Source: Dyadobacter sp. NIV53 (GTDB taxonomy: Bacteria; Bacteroidota; Bacteroidia; Cytophagales; Spirosomataceae). Taken from it: 64,000 nucleotides of DNA. The translations under genes and the position numbers were made by a program. Below are positions 27,476 through 37,428 of the stretch, piece after piece (position 1 is the stretch's first letter; each line of letters begins with the position of its first letter). The stretch covers positions 3,942,001 to 4,006,000 of the forward strand of contig NZ_CP081299.1 of assembly GCF_019711195.1 (NCBI RefSeq). The letters run 5' to 3'. The notes under the pieces were generated by a model that did not search any database, had not been told where the DNA came from, and saw nothing but the letters and a program-made list of their open reading frames with translations.

Positions 27476-29131
27476 TCATGCAAATTTTCGAAGCCTCAAA
27501 TAATAGCGTATACTGCCAAAAAGAGCAATAATTATCAAAGGGAGCAGTAAATTAAGACCCTGCCAGAATTTTTTATTCTCCTGAATCTGTATCTGGTCCA
27601 ATGCACGAATGCTTACTTCCTTATTTCTTGCAGTGATCAGGCCATTTGCATCCGTCATGAAATCCAACGCAAGCATGACAAAATCTTTATTGCCATAAGT
27701 TTGATTCGTAACCCGGTCGTAACCCAATGGAAGAGGAGCACTTCTTTTATAGTCAACATCATTGACAATAACGTCGCCATCAGCACAAATAATGACTTTT
27801 CCCTGTTTGCCTTCTGCTTTAAAAGTAGCATGACGTGGGTCATTAGGCAGGATCCGGTTCTGAAAAAGAGAAGTAAAAGAACCTTCAAGCAAAACTGCCG
27901 CCAGTTTTTCACCACCATTATATTCTGCTGCATTGGGTTGCCTGCGTGCTTCATTATAGCCTACCAAAGCGGGTGTATTAAGTATCTGAGTATAAGGAGA
28001 AGTCATTAAAAGTGCTGTTTTCTGCACTCCAGCTGTACCACCCACCGTATCCAGCGAACTCAGGAAACGTGTGTAAACGGCATCAATATTTCTTGTAACG
28101 GCATGATCACCAAAGTGGTTTAACAACGGAAAAAAGCGCCAGGGCATTGGTTTTATTTCCGGTTTGTCTCCCATAGTGCCAACATTCAGCAGGATTTGGG
28201 CACAGTTCATATCCTTTATCAAATTGGTATTAACCCGTGCACCCCAGCGAAAAAATAAATCACCCAGATTTAAATCAAGTGGCTGGGCATAAGTTCCTTC
28301 CAGATTTACACTATCTACTTTGGCACCATCAACAAAGAAAATGGCCCTTCCTCCTGACACCACATACTGATCGAATTTATATTTTTCATCTTCTGAAAAT
28401 GCGCTGTCGGGTTTTAATACAAGCACTGCATCCAGTCCTTCATAGGAAGAAGGGTTATTCATATCCAGAAAAACGTCATAATTCTGCTGTATGGTTGCAA
28501 TGAGATCACTCAACCGGGCCGGGGCAATTTTGGTATGGCTTACGATCAAACCTACTTTTTTACGTTCGGGATTTGCCAGTAAACGTATGGCAGATGATAA
28601 CTCAAACTCGATACCTTCAATGGACTGGTTCAATTGTTCGTCCGGCGTACTGCTTTTATTTCCTTTCAGAAGCTGCACGGGAATAGAAAGTGTATCAGCC
28701 TGAATAATGGCTCCTGGAAAAATGATTTTTTCAGTCCGTTTTCCATCTGCATCAGTCGCATGTAAATTAGTAGGCGTCAGTCCGCGGTCGACCAGATTCT
28801 GATATTGTTTTTTTCGCTGCTCTTCATTTGTGGCCTGCGACGGATCAGAAAAGCGGAATGAAAGATGTCCATTGGAATAACTCTTAAATTCATCCAGCAT
28901 TTCGTGCGTGGCACTTTCCAGACGCTCAAAACCAGGCGGGAAGCTTCCTGACAGATACACGTTTACATGCACATTTTTATCCAGATTTTCCAGAAGCTCC
29001 TTAGTCGCATCAGAAATCGTGTAGCGTTTGTCTTCTGTGAGATCGAGCCTGAAAAAAACCAGTGAAGCCAGCCAGTTAACTCCTGCCAGAATGGCCACAA
29101 GCGCTATAAAGCGGATAATATTTATTTTCAT
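27476..29131 (-). CDS. gldG: Gliding motility ABC transporter component GldG
   Basis: The start ATG 29131 (MKINIIRFIALVAILAG) is preferred over one nine codons upstream, since the family begins at the first membrane segment. The 551-residue protein has an N-terminal membrane anchor, the RLDLTEDKRYTIS element shared with the ABC-type transport family, a large periplasmic domain and a C-terminal membrane segment (FWQGLNLLLPLIIIALFGSI). GldG with GldF and GldA is needed for gliding in Flavobacterium. gldF is not on the visible upstream side, so the usual gldF-gldG pair is split, or GldF lies elsewhere. Confidence 0.9.
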   Translation of the reverse strand: MKINIIRFIALVAILAGVNWLASLVFFRLDLTEDKRYTISDATKELLENLDKNVHVNVYLSGSFPPGFERLESATHEMLDEFKSYSNGHLSFRFSDPSQATNEEQRKKQYQNLVDRGLTPTNLHATDADGKRTEKIIFPGAIIQADTLSIPVQLLKGNKSSTPDEQLNQSIEGIEFELSSAIRLLANPERKKVGLIVSHTKIAPARLSDLIATIQQNYDVFLDMNNPSSYEGLDAVLVLKPDSAFSEDEKYKFDQYVVSGGRAIFFVDGAKVDSVNLEGTYAQPLDLNLGDLFFRWGARVNTNLIKDMNCAQILLNVGTMGDKPEIKPMPWRFFPLLNHFGDHAVTRNIDAVYTRFLSSLDTVGGTAGVQKTALLMTSPYTQILNTPALVGYNEARRQPNAAEYNGGEKLAAVLLEGSFTSLFQNRILPNDPRHATFKAEGKQGKVIICADGDVIVNDVDYKRSAPLPLGYDRVTNQTYGNKDFVMLALDFMTDANGLITARNKEVSIRALDQIQIQENKKFWQGLNLLLPLIIIALFGSIRYYLRLRKFA

Positions 29132-29173
29132 GAAGGAAGAACGCCCGTTTTTCCACAAAAATATAAAAAATAA

Positions 29174-29271
29174 AGCTTTCGGCAGCCGGCTACCGGCTTT
29201 CGGCAGGCCAATTGGAACAAGATATTAATATTTCATATTAAATGGAGTTGACAGCCGATTGCCGAAAGCCA
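29174..29271. repeat. Family A repeats in opposite orientation
   Basis: GGCTTTCGGC-type units (29174-29214) face a GCCGAAAGCC-type unit (29247-29271) across about 30 AT-rich bases. Together they could fold into an imperfect hairpin between the DUF1080 and gldG genes. Confidence 0.65.
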
Positions 29272-29277
29272 AAGTAA

Positions 29278-30171
29278 TTACTTTTTATATTTACACGATT
29301 TTGGGTCAGAAGATTGGTAATATGATTTGTAGTTGGCGGCTTTCGGGTCCATACATCCTTTCAGGTTCAGCAATTCTATATTTTTAAAGTCGATTGGGTG
29401 ACTTTCTGCCTGCAGGGCAATGTAACCGCTGCTCAGTGGTGTTCCGCTTTTTTTGATCCATTCTTCTTCGCTGGCAACTTTTCCATCTTTAAAGTTATGG
29501 TCTTTCCCAACATAACCGCCACCGATTTTTGGGTTGGTAAATACCAGCACTGTGTCGCCTCCAATCAAATGATATACAATAGAATCACCTAATACAATCG
29601 CCTCAGCAGTAACCCATTGATCGCCGTTATATGTTTTGGAGCTTGAATTGATGCAGTGTTCCTCAGTCGTTTTTCCATTAATATCAACAATGGTACCCGG
29701 CGTACAAAGGTTTCCGGTTGTCCTTTCCCCGGCATCGAGGCCACCCAGATATTGCATTTCGAGCGAAATAGGGAAATCCTGATCCAGGCCTAGGCTTGCT
29801 GCTGACTGCGAATGAAGCATAATACCGCTGTTACGCACATTCCACGATGCACCACCAGGAACCTGGGTGCCTGTAAAACGATACTGCAGTTTAATTTTAT
29901 AATGTGAAAATGGCTTGTTGTAATACATATGGCCATATTCAGTCGTGAATTTGTCGTATTCCTTATAATTAACCCTGATCATATCATCTTCAACAATGAA
30001 GGTGTTTTTATAATTGTCATTTACCTTATGACCGGCAATTTTTATATCCCATCCCGTCAGATCTTTACCATTAAACAAAGATTGCCATTCTTCTTTGTCA
30101 GCAGGTTTTTGAGCAAAAACTATATTGGAAAGAAAACAGAAAAGGAAGAAGTATTGAAGAAAGCGTTTCAT
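29278..30171 (-). CDS. Secreted DUF1080 (3-keto-disaccharide hydrolase-like) protein
   Basis: The 297-residue protein has a signal peptide ending VFAQ and then the DUF1080 beta-jelly-roll: WQSLFNGKDLTGWD, RNSGIMLHSQS, ISLEMQYLGG and YIALQAESHPIDFKNIELL. Characterised relatives cleave 3-keto-glucosides or bind glycans, often beside oxidoreductases. A short Cys-containing tail (residues about 270-297, GCMDPKAANY) is added and looks like a small extracellular repeat. The gene converges with nothing and diverges from the GH110-like gene. Substrate unknown. Confidence 0.82.
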   Translation of the reverse strand: MKRFLQYFFLFCFLSNIVFAQKPADKEEWQSLFNGKDLTGWDIKIAGHKVNDNYKNTFIVEDDMIRVNYKEYDKFTTEYGHMYYNKPFSHYKIKLQYRFTGTQVPGGASWNVRNSGIMLHSQSAASLGLDQDFPISLEMQYLGGLDAGERTTGNLCTPGTIVDINGKTTEEHCINSSSKTYNGDQWVTAEAIVLGDSIVYHLIGGDTVLVFTNPKIGGGYVGKDHNFKDGKVASEEEWIKKSGTPLSSGYIALQAESHPIDFKNIELLNLKGCMDPKAANYKSYYQSSDPKSCKYKK

Positions 30172-30281
30172 AGAATGGGATTAGGATCAGTTAATTTTTA
30201 AATGTACAAATAACATTTGTGTTCAAGTATATTTAAAGCCTCAACCCCTTCAATTCTAATTGAAGCTTTATTTTCGATCCT

Positions 30282-32120
30282 ATGCTTTTTCGAATCACAT
30301 TACCCGGACTGCTAAGTCTGATGACCATTTATTTTTTCACTTTACAATCCGTTGATGGCCAGTCTGTGTCTGTTGCAGAATTCAACATCAGGCCGGATAC
30401 ATATGAAAATGTTACTCCATCCATTCAAAAGGCAATTGAATTTGTTCAAAATAATAATAAATCAACACTGATATTTCCAAAAGGACGTTACGATTTCTGG
30501 CCGGATGGTGCCATCAGAGCCAAATATTTTGTATCTAATACTTCTACGGAAGAGGAAGATTCTTCTAAAATAAAAACGATTGGCATGCTGTTCAAAAATG
30601 TCAAAAACCTGACTATCGACGGCAACGGCTCGCTATTTATTTTTCATGGCAAAATGACAACGATCGTATTGGATCAATGTGAAAATGTGGTTTTGAAAAA
30701 TATACACGTTGATTTTGAACGGCCTACTATGTCTGAAATGCGTTACACTAATGTAGCAAACAAAAGTGTAGAGCTGGAAATCCATCCTGATGCAAAATAC
30801 GATATCACAAATAACCAATTGATCTGGCACGGAGAAGGCTGGAAAACAACGCATTTTCATGGCGTAGAGTTTGATACAACGTTGAAAACAATGCGTTACA
30901 GCGATTGGAAGGTCTTTGACAAAAGCAAAGCCACAGAAATCCGGCCTAATTTGGTCCGGTTTGAAACTCCTGAAAATTCTAAACCAAAATCCGGCAACAT
31001 TCTGACCGTTCGTGACATTATCCGTGACCAGGTTGGAATGCTGATCCTTGAAAGTAAAAATATTACACTTGAAGACGTGGGTATGCATTATATGCATGGA
31101 TTGGGAATTGTAAGCCAGTATACTGAGAACATAACAATGCGGCGCATCACCTGTGCACCACGGCCGGAAACCAAACGAATTATTGCATCCTCGGCCGATT
31201 TTATGCATTTTTCAGGATGCAGTGGAAAAGTTACTGTACTTGATTGCACGTTTTCGGGAGCGCATGACGATCCGATTAATATTCATGGAACGAACCTTCG
31301 TTATACACAAAAATTAGAGAATAATAAATTGAAGCTAAGGTTTATGCACGGACAGAGTTACGGTTTCAATGCATTTTTTTCAGGCGATTCAGTTGCTTTT
31401 GTTCATTCTGAATCCATGCAGCGGTTTGCAAACGGAAGGGTGAAATCTGTTGAAAAACTCAGTGACCGGGAGGTTGTAGTAACTTTTGAAAATGCGGTAC
31501 CAGAAGGATTAGTAACTAATGATTGTGTTGAAAACATGACCCGGACACCGGAAGTGCTTATTAAAGGAAATTATTTTACGAGAACAAACACGCGTGGTAT
31601 ATTACTGACAACACCCAGGAAAGCCGTGGTTGAGAATAATACTTTTTTCAGAACGGGCATGAGTGCAATCCTGATCGAAGCGGATGCAGAAGGTTGGTTT
31701 GAATCCGGGCCGGTACGTAATGTGACGATCCGAAATAATGAATTTATTGACTGTGCATATCAGGGCGGGCCCGGAAATGCGGTAATAGCCATTAATCCTT
31801 CTAACAAACTGGCAGATATTAAAAAGCCGGTCCACTTTAATATCAGCATTGAAAATAATATTTTCAGGACTTTTGATTACCCGGTTTTGTATGCAAAAAG
31901 TACGCAGGGACTGAATTTTAGCAATAATACAATTATCCGGACCCATGAATTAACTGCTCAGTCGGAAAATAAAAAAATGTTTTATTTCAATGCTTGTTCC
32001 AACGTTCAAATAAGCGGGACAAAAATGGAAGGAGAAGTTTTAGGGAAAAATATAAAGCTGGATAATATGCCAAAAAGCAATTTAAAATTGTCAGGAAAAG
32101 AAAAACTGACCATAGAATAA
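30282..32120 (+). CDS. GH110-like alpha-1,3-galactosidase, parallel beta-helix
   Basis: The 612-residue protein has a signal peptide (about 1-26) and a right-handed beta-helix built from repeats such as VKNLTIDGNGS, CENVVLKNIHVDF and SKNITLEDVGMHYMHG. The GAHDDPINIHGTNLR segment near residue 329 matches the Asp-pair region of GH110 enzymes. Those enzymes remove terminal alpha-1,3-galactose from blood-group B type or algal glycans. The length is close to family members (about 600). The exact linkage is inferred. It is not next to SusC/SusD, and its stop codon lies inside a terminator hairpin. Confidence 0.75.
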   Translation: MLFRITLPGLLSLMTIYFFTLQSVDGQSVSVAEFNIRPDTYENVTPSIQKAIEFVQNNNKSTLIFPKGRYDFWPDGAIRAKYFVSNTSTEEEDSSKIKTIGMLFKNVKNLTIDGNGSLFIFHGKMTTIVLDQCENVVLKNIHVDFERPTMSEMRYTNVANKSVELEIHPDAKYDITNNQLIWHGEGWKTTHFHGVEFDTTLKTMRYSDWKVFDKSKATEIRPNLVRFETPENSKPKSGNILTVRDIIRDQVGMLILESKNITLEDVGMHYMHGLGIVSQYTENITMRRITCAPRPETKRIIASSADFMHFSGCSGKVTVLDCTFSGAHDDPINIHGTNLRYTQKLENNKLKLRFMHGQSYGFNAFFSGDSVAFVHSESMQRFANGRVKSVEKLSDREVVVTFENAVPEGLVTNDCVENMTRTPEVLIKGNYFTRTNTRGILLTTPRKAVVENNTFFRTGMSAILIEADAEGWFESGPVRNVTIRNNEFIDCAYQGGPGNAVIAINPSNKLADIKKPVHFNISIENNIFRTFDYPVLYAKSTQGLNFSNNTIIRTHELTAQSENKKMFYFNACSNVQISGTKMEGEVLGKNIKLDNMPKSNLKLSGKEKLTIE

Positions 32121-32138
32121 AGATATCTATGGTCAGTT
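32104..32138. terminator. Hairpin spanning the stop of the GH110-like gene
   Basis: A perfect 13-base stem, AACTGACCATAGA (32104-32116) with its complement (32126-32138), overlaps the stop codon and lies between convergent genes. The T run is short, so strength is uncertain. Confidence 0.65.
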
Positions 32139-32161
32139 TGCTTTAAACCAGCGATTTTTTT

Positions 32162-34552
32162 CTAGCGTCTTCTTCTCTTTGGTTTCGTTTCCGAGCCCGA
32201 CGATGAAGAGCTTCTTGAATAGGTACGGCTTTTGGATGCACCATTTTTGGATGATGAACTACTGCTCGTTTCTTTTGGTTTTCTGCTGCCTGATCTGGAA
32301 CCTCTGTCATTTCCGGAACGCGGAGCAGATCCTGTTATATTTCCTGCCAGATAGAGATCCATACTTCTTCTTGCCAGATTGGTATCTTTTACCTGTACTT
32401 TTATCGCATCTCCAAACGTGTAAATTTTTCTGGTACGCTGCCCGATAATACGATAATTCTCTTTTTCAAGTTCGTAATAATCATCACCAAGGTCGGTCAT
32501 TCTGATCAGGCCTTCGGAAGCAGTTTCAGTAATTTCAACAAATATCCCGAATTCTGTAACGCCGGTAATGATACCATCGAATACTGTGTCTTTGTCCATC
32601 ATACTCATGAACTCCACTTGTTTGTACTTGATAGAAGCTCTTTCGGCCTCAGCCGCAAGACGCTCACGTTCCGAAGAGTGTTTTGATTTTTCTTCGTATG
32701 AACCTTTATCTACCGAATTGCCACCATCCAGATAATGCTGAAGCAACCGGTGTGCCATCACATCAGGATAACGGCGGATTGGTGAGGTGAAATGTGAATA
32801 ACGCTCAAATGCCAGGCCGAAATGTCCGAGATCATCCACGCTGTAACGGGCTTTTGCCATGGTGCGGACAGCCAGAGATTCGATCAGGTTCTGTTCCGGT
32901 TTTCCTTCTACTTCCGCCAGCATGTTATTCATAGACTTTGCAATTTCGTTCTCATTATCCACATTCAGTTTGTGGCCTAATTTTGCAACGAAAGTCGCGA
33001 ACGTTTGTAAGCGGTCCGGATCGGGCGCCTCGTGAATACGATAAACCATCGTATTTTTCACTTCACCTTTGGAAAGAGAATAGACATATTCGGCTACTCT
33101 TTTATTTGCCAAAAGCATGAATTCTTCAATCAGCTTATTAGAATCGTGACGTTCTTTCTGATAAATCCCTAGTGGCTTTCCGTTTTCATCCAGCCGAAAA
33201 CGTACTTCAGGCGTATCGAAATTAATTGCACCGTTTTTAAAGCGTTCTTTTCTGAAAATTTTAGCCAGACTGTTCATCGTTTTCAGTTCCTCAGCATGAT
33301 CGCCTTCTCCTGAATCGAGAACCTGCTGTGCTTCTTCGTAAGAAAACCTGCGGTCGGAATGGATAACAGTGCGGCCAAACCATTCTTTCAGTAATTTACC
33401 TTTCGGGCTTATTTCAAAAATTGCCGAAAATGCCAGCCGATCTTCATTTGGACGTAACGAGCAAAGATTGTTAGATAATTTTTCAGGAAGCATAGGTACC
33501 GTTCTGTCTACCAGATATACCGAAGTAGCACGGCGATAAGCTTCTTTATCGAGCTCTGTTCCTAGCAAAACGTAATGTGAAACATCTGCAATGTGAACGC
33601 CTATTTCAACATTTCCATCTTCCAGATTTCTTAAAGACAAAGCATCATCAAAATCTTTCGCGTCAACCGGGTCAATCGTAAACGTTAAAATATCCCTGAT
33701 ATCACGGCGTTTCGCAGTTTCTTTTTTAGCTATTTTGTTTGGAATTTTTTGCGCCTCGGCCTCAACCTCTTCCGGAAAATGATACGGCAAACCAAACTCA
33801 GCCAGAATTGCGTGCATTTCCACATCATTAGTACCGGCTTTACCCAGCACCTCTGTAATTTCTCCTGTCGCCTGACTTCTGCGTGTTGGCCATTCGGTTA
33901 CTTTTACAATAACCTTATCACCGTTTTCAGCTTCTTTTGTCTCTTCTGCTTCAATAAAAATCGGGTCAAAGAGCTTCTTATTATCCGGCTGTACTACTGC
34001 ATAACCACGGTTTATTTCTATTACCCCGACAATATCTTTTCCGGCTCTTGTTATAATTTCTGCAACACGGCCCTCAGTCCTGCTTTTTCCTGAATCACCG
34101 CTTCTGCCAGACCGGCCTCCGCGGGAATTTTTAGTCAATGGCTGAATCTTAACAATATCACCATCCCAGGCTCCGTTCAGCATTTCTGCCTCTACATAAA
34201 TATCATCCTCACGGCCTTCGATAATCACGAATGCAAATGATTTGTTGACCCTGTCTACGCGGCCAATAAGCCCTGTTTTTTCTTGTTTTAAAGCGGCAGC
34301 AGAATAGGTGCCGTTATTGTGGAAAACCAGCCTTCCGGCTTCTTCCAGTTCATTTAAAATTTCATTAAATAGTGTGCGGACTTTTTTATCCTGTACGCCA
34401 AAGTGATCATGTACATCAAATGGGCGGAAGGAATGTTCGCTGTTCAAATCGAAAAAAGCAGCAACATCTGCTTTCAGATTATCTATGTAGGAAACAATAT
34501 GATGAGGTGATTTGACCTCTTTTTGTTCAATTGATTCTTTTCTTGGTTTCAT
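32162..34552 (-). CDS. rnr: Ribonuclease R
   Basis: The 796-residue 3'-5' exoribonuclease degrades structured RNA. The parts run in order. There is an N-terminal winged-helix-like region, then cold-shock domains (GLIGRVDRVNKSFAFV). The RNB catalytic core has TIDPVDAKDFDDALS, whose Asp residues bind Mg2+, and YSHFTSPIRRYPDVMAHR. An S1 domain follows (DTVFDGIITGVTEFGIFVE). The tail is about 50 residues rich in Ser, Lys and Arg, ending KPKRRRR, probably for RNA binding. The start at ATG 34552 is adjacent to a family A repeat. No neighbouring gene is clearly part of an operon. Confidence 0.96.
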   Translation of the reverse strand: MKPRKESIEQKEVKSPHHIVSYIDNLKADVAAFFDLNSEHSFRPFDVHDHFGVQDKKVRTLFNEILNELEEAGRLVFHNNGTYSAAALKQEKTGLIGRVDRVNKSFAFVIIEGREDDIYVEAEMLNGAWDGDIVKIQPLTKNSRGGRSGRSGDSGKSRTEGRVAEIITRAGKDIVGVIEINRGYAVVQPDNKKLFDPIFIEAEETKEAENGDKVIVKVTEWPTRRSQATGEITEVLGKAGTNDVEMHAILAEFGLPYHFPEEVEAEAQKIPNKIAKKETAKRRDIRDILTFTIDPVDAKDFDDALSLRNLEDGNVEIGVHIADVSHYVLLGTELDKEAYRRATSVYLVDRTVPMLPEKLSNNLCSLRPNEDRLAFSAIFEISPKGKLLKEWFGRTVIHSDRRFSYEEAQQVLDSGEGDHAEELKTMNSLAKIFRKERFKNGAINFDTPEVRFRLDENGKPLGIYQKERHDSNKLIEEFMLLANKRVAEYVYSLSKGEVKNTMVYRIHEAPDPDRLQTFATFVAKLGHKLNVDNENEIAKSMNNMLAEVEGKPEQNLIESLAVRTMAKARYSVDDLGHFGLAFERYSHFTSPIRRYPDVMAHRLLQHYLDGGNSVDKGSYEEKSKHSSERERLAAEAERASIKYKQVEFMSMMDKDTVFDGIITGVTEFGIFVEITETASEGLIRMTDLGDDYYELEKENYRIIGQRTRKIYTFGDAIKVQVKDTNLARRSMDLYLAGNITGSAPRSGNDRGSRSGSRKPKETSSSSSSKNGASKSRTYSRSSSSSGSETKPKRRRR

Positions 34553-34554
34553 GA

Positions 34555-34710
34555 ATTGGCTTTCGGCTGTCAGCTTTCGGCTGTCAGCGCAATTAATTTA
34601 TATTTTTGATCAAGTCTTATTTAAAACCAGAAATGATCATATTCTGATTGGAATTTTAGTGATGATATGTCCAGAGAACTTGATTGCCGATTTCCGACAG
34701 CCGATTGCTT
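34555..34710. repeat. Family A repeats flanking a short gap
   Basis: GGCTTTCGGCTGTCAGC units at 34555-34590 face GATTGCCGATTTCCGACAGC units at 34681-34710 in the opposite orientation, about 90 bases apart. They fill the whole gap between rnr and the exonuclease gene. Confidence 0.65.
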
Positions 34711-34711
34711 T

Positions 34712-35446
34712 TTAATCTACCCTCACAATATTATCTTCATGTACGGTATTAAAACCATTTTGTCTTAAATAAACCTGCGCCAGTACGACGACGTCTTCTC
34801 TGCAATATCGGCAAATTTTTTCAAGGTCTTTCTCTTCATAATAAACCCTCGTAACCTGGTCGCCGCTCATTTCGTTTTTACTGCCCGGAATATCAAAAAT
34901 GGCAGCCAGAAGATCCAGCGAAGTGTAATTTTTATAATCGCCGAATTTCCAGAGTTCCATTGTATCCTGGTGCAAAATTTCCCACGGTTTCTTTCCCGAA
35001 ATCTGCAATGCTTTTGGGATCTGAATTCCATGGATCAGCATTCGCCGGCATATATAAGGGAAATCGAATTCTTTGCCATTATGGGCACAAAGGACCAGTT
35101 GGTCGGCAGGATATTTTTCAATCAGCGCCTTAAATTCCATGAGCAGTTTTACTTCATCATGACCCGAAAAGCTACGGACTTTAAAACACATTTCATCATT
35201 TTCATTCCAGTAGAATCCACCAAAAGCAATACAAATTACTTTACCGAATTCAGAATAAATGGCACTTCTGTCATAAAAGTAATCAGCATTGGAAGTAGTT
35301 TCATCTCCTTTTCTGAGGCTCGTTGCTTTTTTGTCCCAAAGCTTTTGCATTCTTTCCGGCAGCATGGCATAGGAAGCATGGGCAGCTACTGTTTCAATAT
35401 CCAGCAGCAGGAAATTTTTGGCCCGTTTACGGAATTCATCTGTCAT
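34712..35446 (-). CDS. 3'-5' exonuclease, DnaQ-like (DNA_pol_B_exo2 family)
   Basis: The 244-residue protein has the four acidic motifs of DEDD exonucleases. Exo I is LLLDIETV (residues about 13-20). Exo II is CAHNGKEFDFPYICRRM, with the invariant Asp. Exo III is YCREDVVVLAQVY near the C-terminus. This family was once called a polysaccharide biosynthesis protein, but it is a stand-alone exonuclease domain. The target nucleic acid is unknown. It starts 28 bases after the next upstream gene ends, so co-transcription with lipB and the small gene between them is plausible. Confidence 0.85.
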   Translation of the reverse strand: MTDEFRKRAKNFLLLDIETVAAHASYAMLPERMQKLWDKKATSLRKGDETTSNADYFYDRSAIYSEFGKVICIAFGGFYWNENDEMCFKVRSFSGHDEVKLLMEFKALIEKYPADQLVLCAHNGKEFDFPYICRRMLIHGIQIPKALQISGKKPWEILHQDTMELWKFGDYKNYTSLDLLAAIFDIPGSKNEMSGDQVTRVYYEEKDLEKICRYCREDVVVLAQVYLRQNGFNTVHEDNIVRVD

Positions 35447-35474
35447 ATGTGTGTAATTCTATTCTGTATCTGAT

Positions 35475-35888
35475 TTACTCATGCAAGACTCCTTCAAGCC
35501 CTAATGGTGCTATTTCAATCACATTATCTTCTACAATACTATCCGGCACAAAGATGAATTTCTTATCATAAATCTGATTTCCAAGGAAATAACTGATCCA
35601 GAATTCATTGTTCAAGTGAAAAACGTCAGGCATGATAGGCTCAACAATAACATGTTTTTCAGGTTCGATTTCCTTAAAAAAATGACGTAACGTTGAAGTT
35701 TTCTGTCCGGCGTTCAATCCTGATTCTGTATTGCCATAACCTTTTGAAGTAACAAAAATATTGGTGATCGGCTGATCATTACGATTGATCACCACCACGT
35801 TCCATTCGGCTGCTTTTTCTTCGTTGATGCTTCGTACTACCGCAACCTGCACGCCCTGCACCGGGTGAAATAGAATATCTTTTTTCAT
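35475..35888 (-). CDS. Conserved hypothetical protein, 137 aa
   Basis: I cannot name this protein. It is a compact beta-rich soluble protein with no signal peptide. The phrase WNVVVINRNDQPITNIFVTSKGYG followed by TSTLRHFF reads like an immunoglobulin-like or DUF family fold. It overlaps the lipB stop by four bases (ATGA), so the two genes are translationally coupled. That suggests a role connected with lipoate metabolism, or simple operon history. Codon use is like its neighbours. Confidence 0.65.
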   Translation of the reverse strand: MKKDILFHPVQGVQVAVVRSINEEKAAEWNVVVINRNDQPITNIFVTSKGYGNTESGLNAGQKTSTLRHFFKEIEPEKHVIVEPIMPDVFHLNNEFWISYFLGNQIYDKKFIFVPDSIVEDNVIEIAPLGLEGVLHE

Positions 35889-36649
35889 TTTAATATTTCA
35901 TTTTGTTCCTGCCGTTCCATGGATGACGGTAATATTTCCATTTCAAATAATCCGGCCAAGTAATTTTTCAGTTTATCCGACACTTCTTTCATATCAATAT
36001 CGTACCCGGTTTCAGCGGACATGGAAGTCACTGCTTTATCCTGGATACCGCAGGGCACAATATTTCCGAAATAAGCCAGATCCGTATTTACATTCAGCGC
36101 AAATCCGTGCATAGTAACCCACCTGCTTGATTTTACACCCAGAGCACATATTTTTCTGGGATTTTTTTGTTCCAGATGATCCAGCCAAACACCGGTCAGT
36201 CCGCTTATTCTACCTCCGTCCAGTCCATAATCTGCGATAGTCAGGATAATTGCTTCCTCCAACATACGCATATAACGATGAATATCCGTAAAAAAATTAT
36301 CCAGATCCAGAATCGGGTAACCTACCAGCTGTCCCGGGCCGTGGTACGTAATATCACCACCACGATTGATCTTATAATATTTGGCTTCTTTTTTAATCAG
36401 ATCATCATCATCTAAAAGCAGGTGATCCTGTTTGCCGCTCTTTCCTAAGGTATATACATGCGGGTGCTGGCAAAAAAGCAGATGATTAGGCGTTGGAATT
36501 TGTTCACTGGCCGGTAAATTTCTATTCTGTGTTTTAACCGCAATCGTTTCTGCAAAAACCTTTTCCTGATAATCCCAGGCTTCCTGATAATCAATCAGTC
36601 CTAAATCCTGAAAGTTTACTTTTTTGTTGATGAGGGTATTCATGTACAA
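35885..36649 (-). CDS. lipB: Octanoyl-ACP:protein N-octanoyltransferase (LipB)
   Basis: The 254-residue enzyme moves octanoate from acyl carrier protein to lipoyl domains of dehydrogenase complexes, the first step of lipoate synthesis. Key parts are GGDITYHGPGQLVGYPI, ALGVKSSRWVTMHGFALN with the Lys of the dyad, and VPCGIQDKAVTSM with the catalytic Cys. The length is near typical. lipA is not nearby. ATG 36649 is followed by MNTLINKKVNFQDLG; other starts (MYMNTL) cannot be excluded. A four-base overlap links it to the downstream small gene. Confidence 0.93.
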   Translation of the reverse strand: MYMNTLINKKVNFQDLGLIDYQEAWDYQEKVFAETIAVKTQNRNLPASEQIPTPNHLLFCQHPHVYTLGKSGKQDHLLLDDDDLIKKEAKYYKINRGGDITYHGPGQLVGYPILDLDNFFTDIHRYMRMLEEAIILTIADYGLDGGRISGLTGVWLDHLEQKNPRKICALGVKSSRWVTMHGFALNVNTDLAYFGNIVPCGIQDKAVTSMSAETGYDIDMKEVSDKLKNYLAGLFEMEILPSSMERQEQNEILK

Positions 36650-36929
36650 ATTATTGATTGCGAACGGGTAATTAAAATTTAACGCAGCTCATTCTGAAAC
36701 TTTTCAAAGTTGCCTGAGTCTAATGATTGTATAATTGAGAAGGCCAGGGTTTTGAATTTACTAAATTATCAAAACAGAAAAAGGATTTCATTTTTTCTTT
36801 TAATAATAACACGGATTGGTATTAAAAATGTTCGTTATGGATTAATCATTCATTAATAGGGTGCATTTTAAATATTGAAATACACATAGATCTAAATTAA
36901 CTCCTCTCATATCTTAACACTATTTACAA

Positions 36930-37286
36930 ATGGCCGCACACAACGATACAGGTAATTGGGGAGAGGAAAAAGCAGCAGCTTTTTTATCAGAAAACGGTTT
37001 TGAAATTATAGAGAAAAACTACCGTCATAAACACATGGAAATCGATCTGATTGTTACAAAAAATAAGATGCTGATTTTCGTAGAAGTAAAAACCCGAAGC
37101 GGAACCGGGTTTGGAATGCCCGAAGAATTTGTGAATTATACCAAAGCAAGGCTGATCATGAAAGCGGCCGAGCATTATATTTTTGATAAAGACTGGCACT
37201 TCGATATCCGGTTTGATATTGTATCTATTTTGATACTCCCAAACGGCGAGCTGAACATCAGGCACATTGAAGATGCATTTTGTTAG
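36930..37286 (+). CDS. YraN/UPF0102 family protein
   Basis: The 118-residue protein has the family pattern: GNWGEEKAAAFLSENGFEII at the N-terminus, then YRHKHMEIDLIV and FVEVKTRSG, which form a PD-(D/E)xK nuclease-like active site (Asp, then Glu-x-Lys). It ends RFDIVSI. Such proteins are widespread and usually lack a defined function, although a Holliday-junction-like nuclease fold is predicted. The length is normal. The 280-base gap upstream (36650-36929) is AT-rich and shows nothing else of note. Confidence 0.88.
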   Translation: MAAHNDTGNWGEEKAAAFLSENGFEIIEKNYRHKHMEIDLIVTKNKMLIFVEVKTRSGTGFGMPEEFVNYTKARLIMKAAEHYIFDKDWHFDIRFDIVSILILPNGELNIRHIEDAFC

Positions 37287-37428
37287 GAACTTCACTCTTA
37301 AACTATAATAGAAATTGCTTCGTAACTTCATCGTTACCAAATAATTAAAGTCGGTGGTAAAAAAAGTATTTGTCAGAATTTCATGCTTTACTAATCATGG
37401 AATTTTTTTAAATATTAAATCCACTGAA

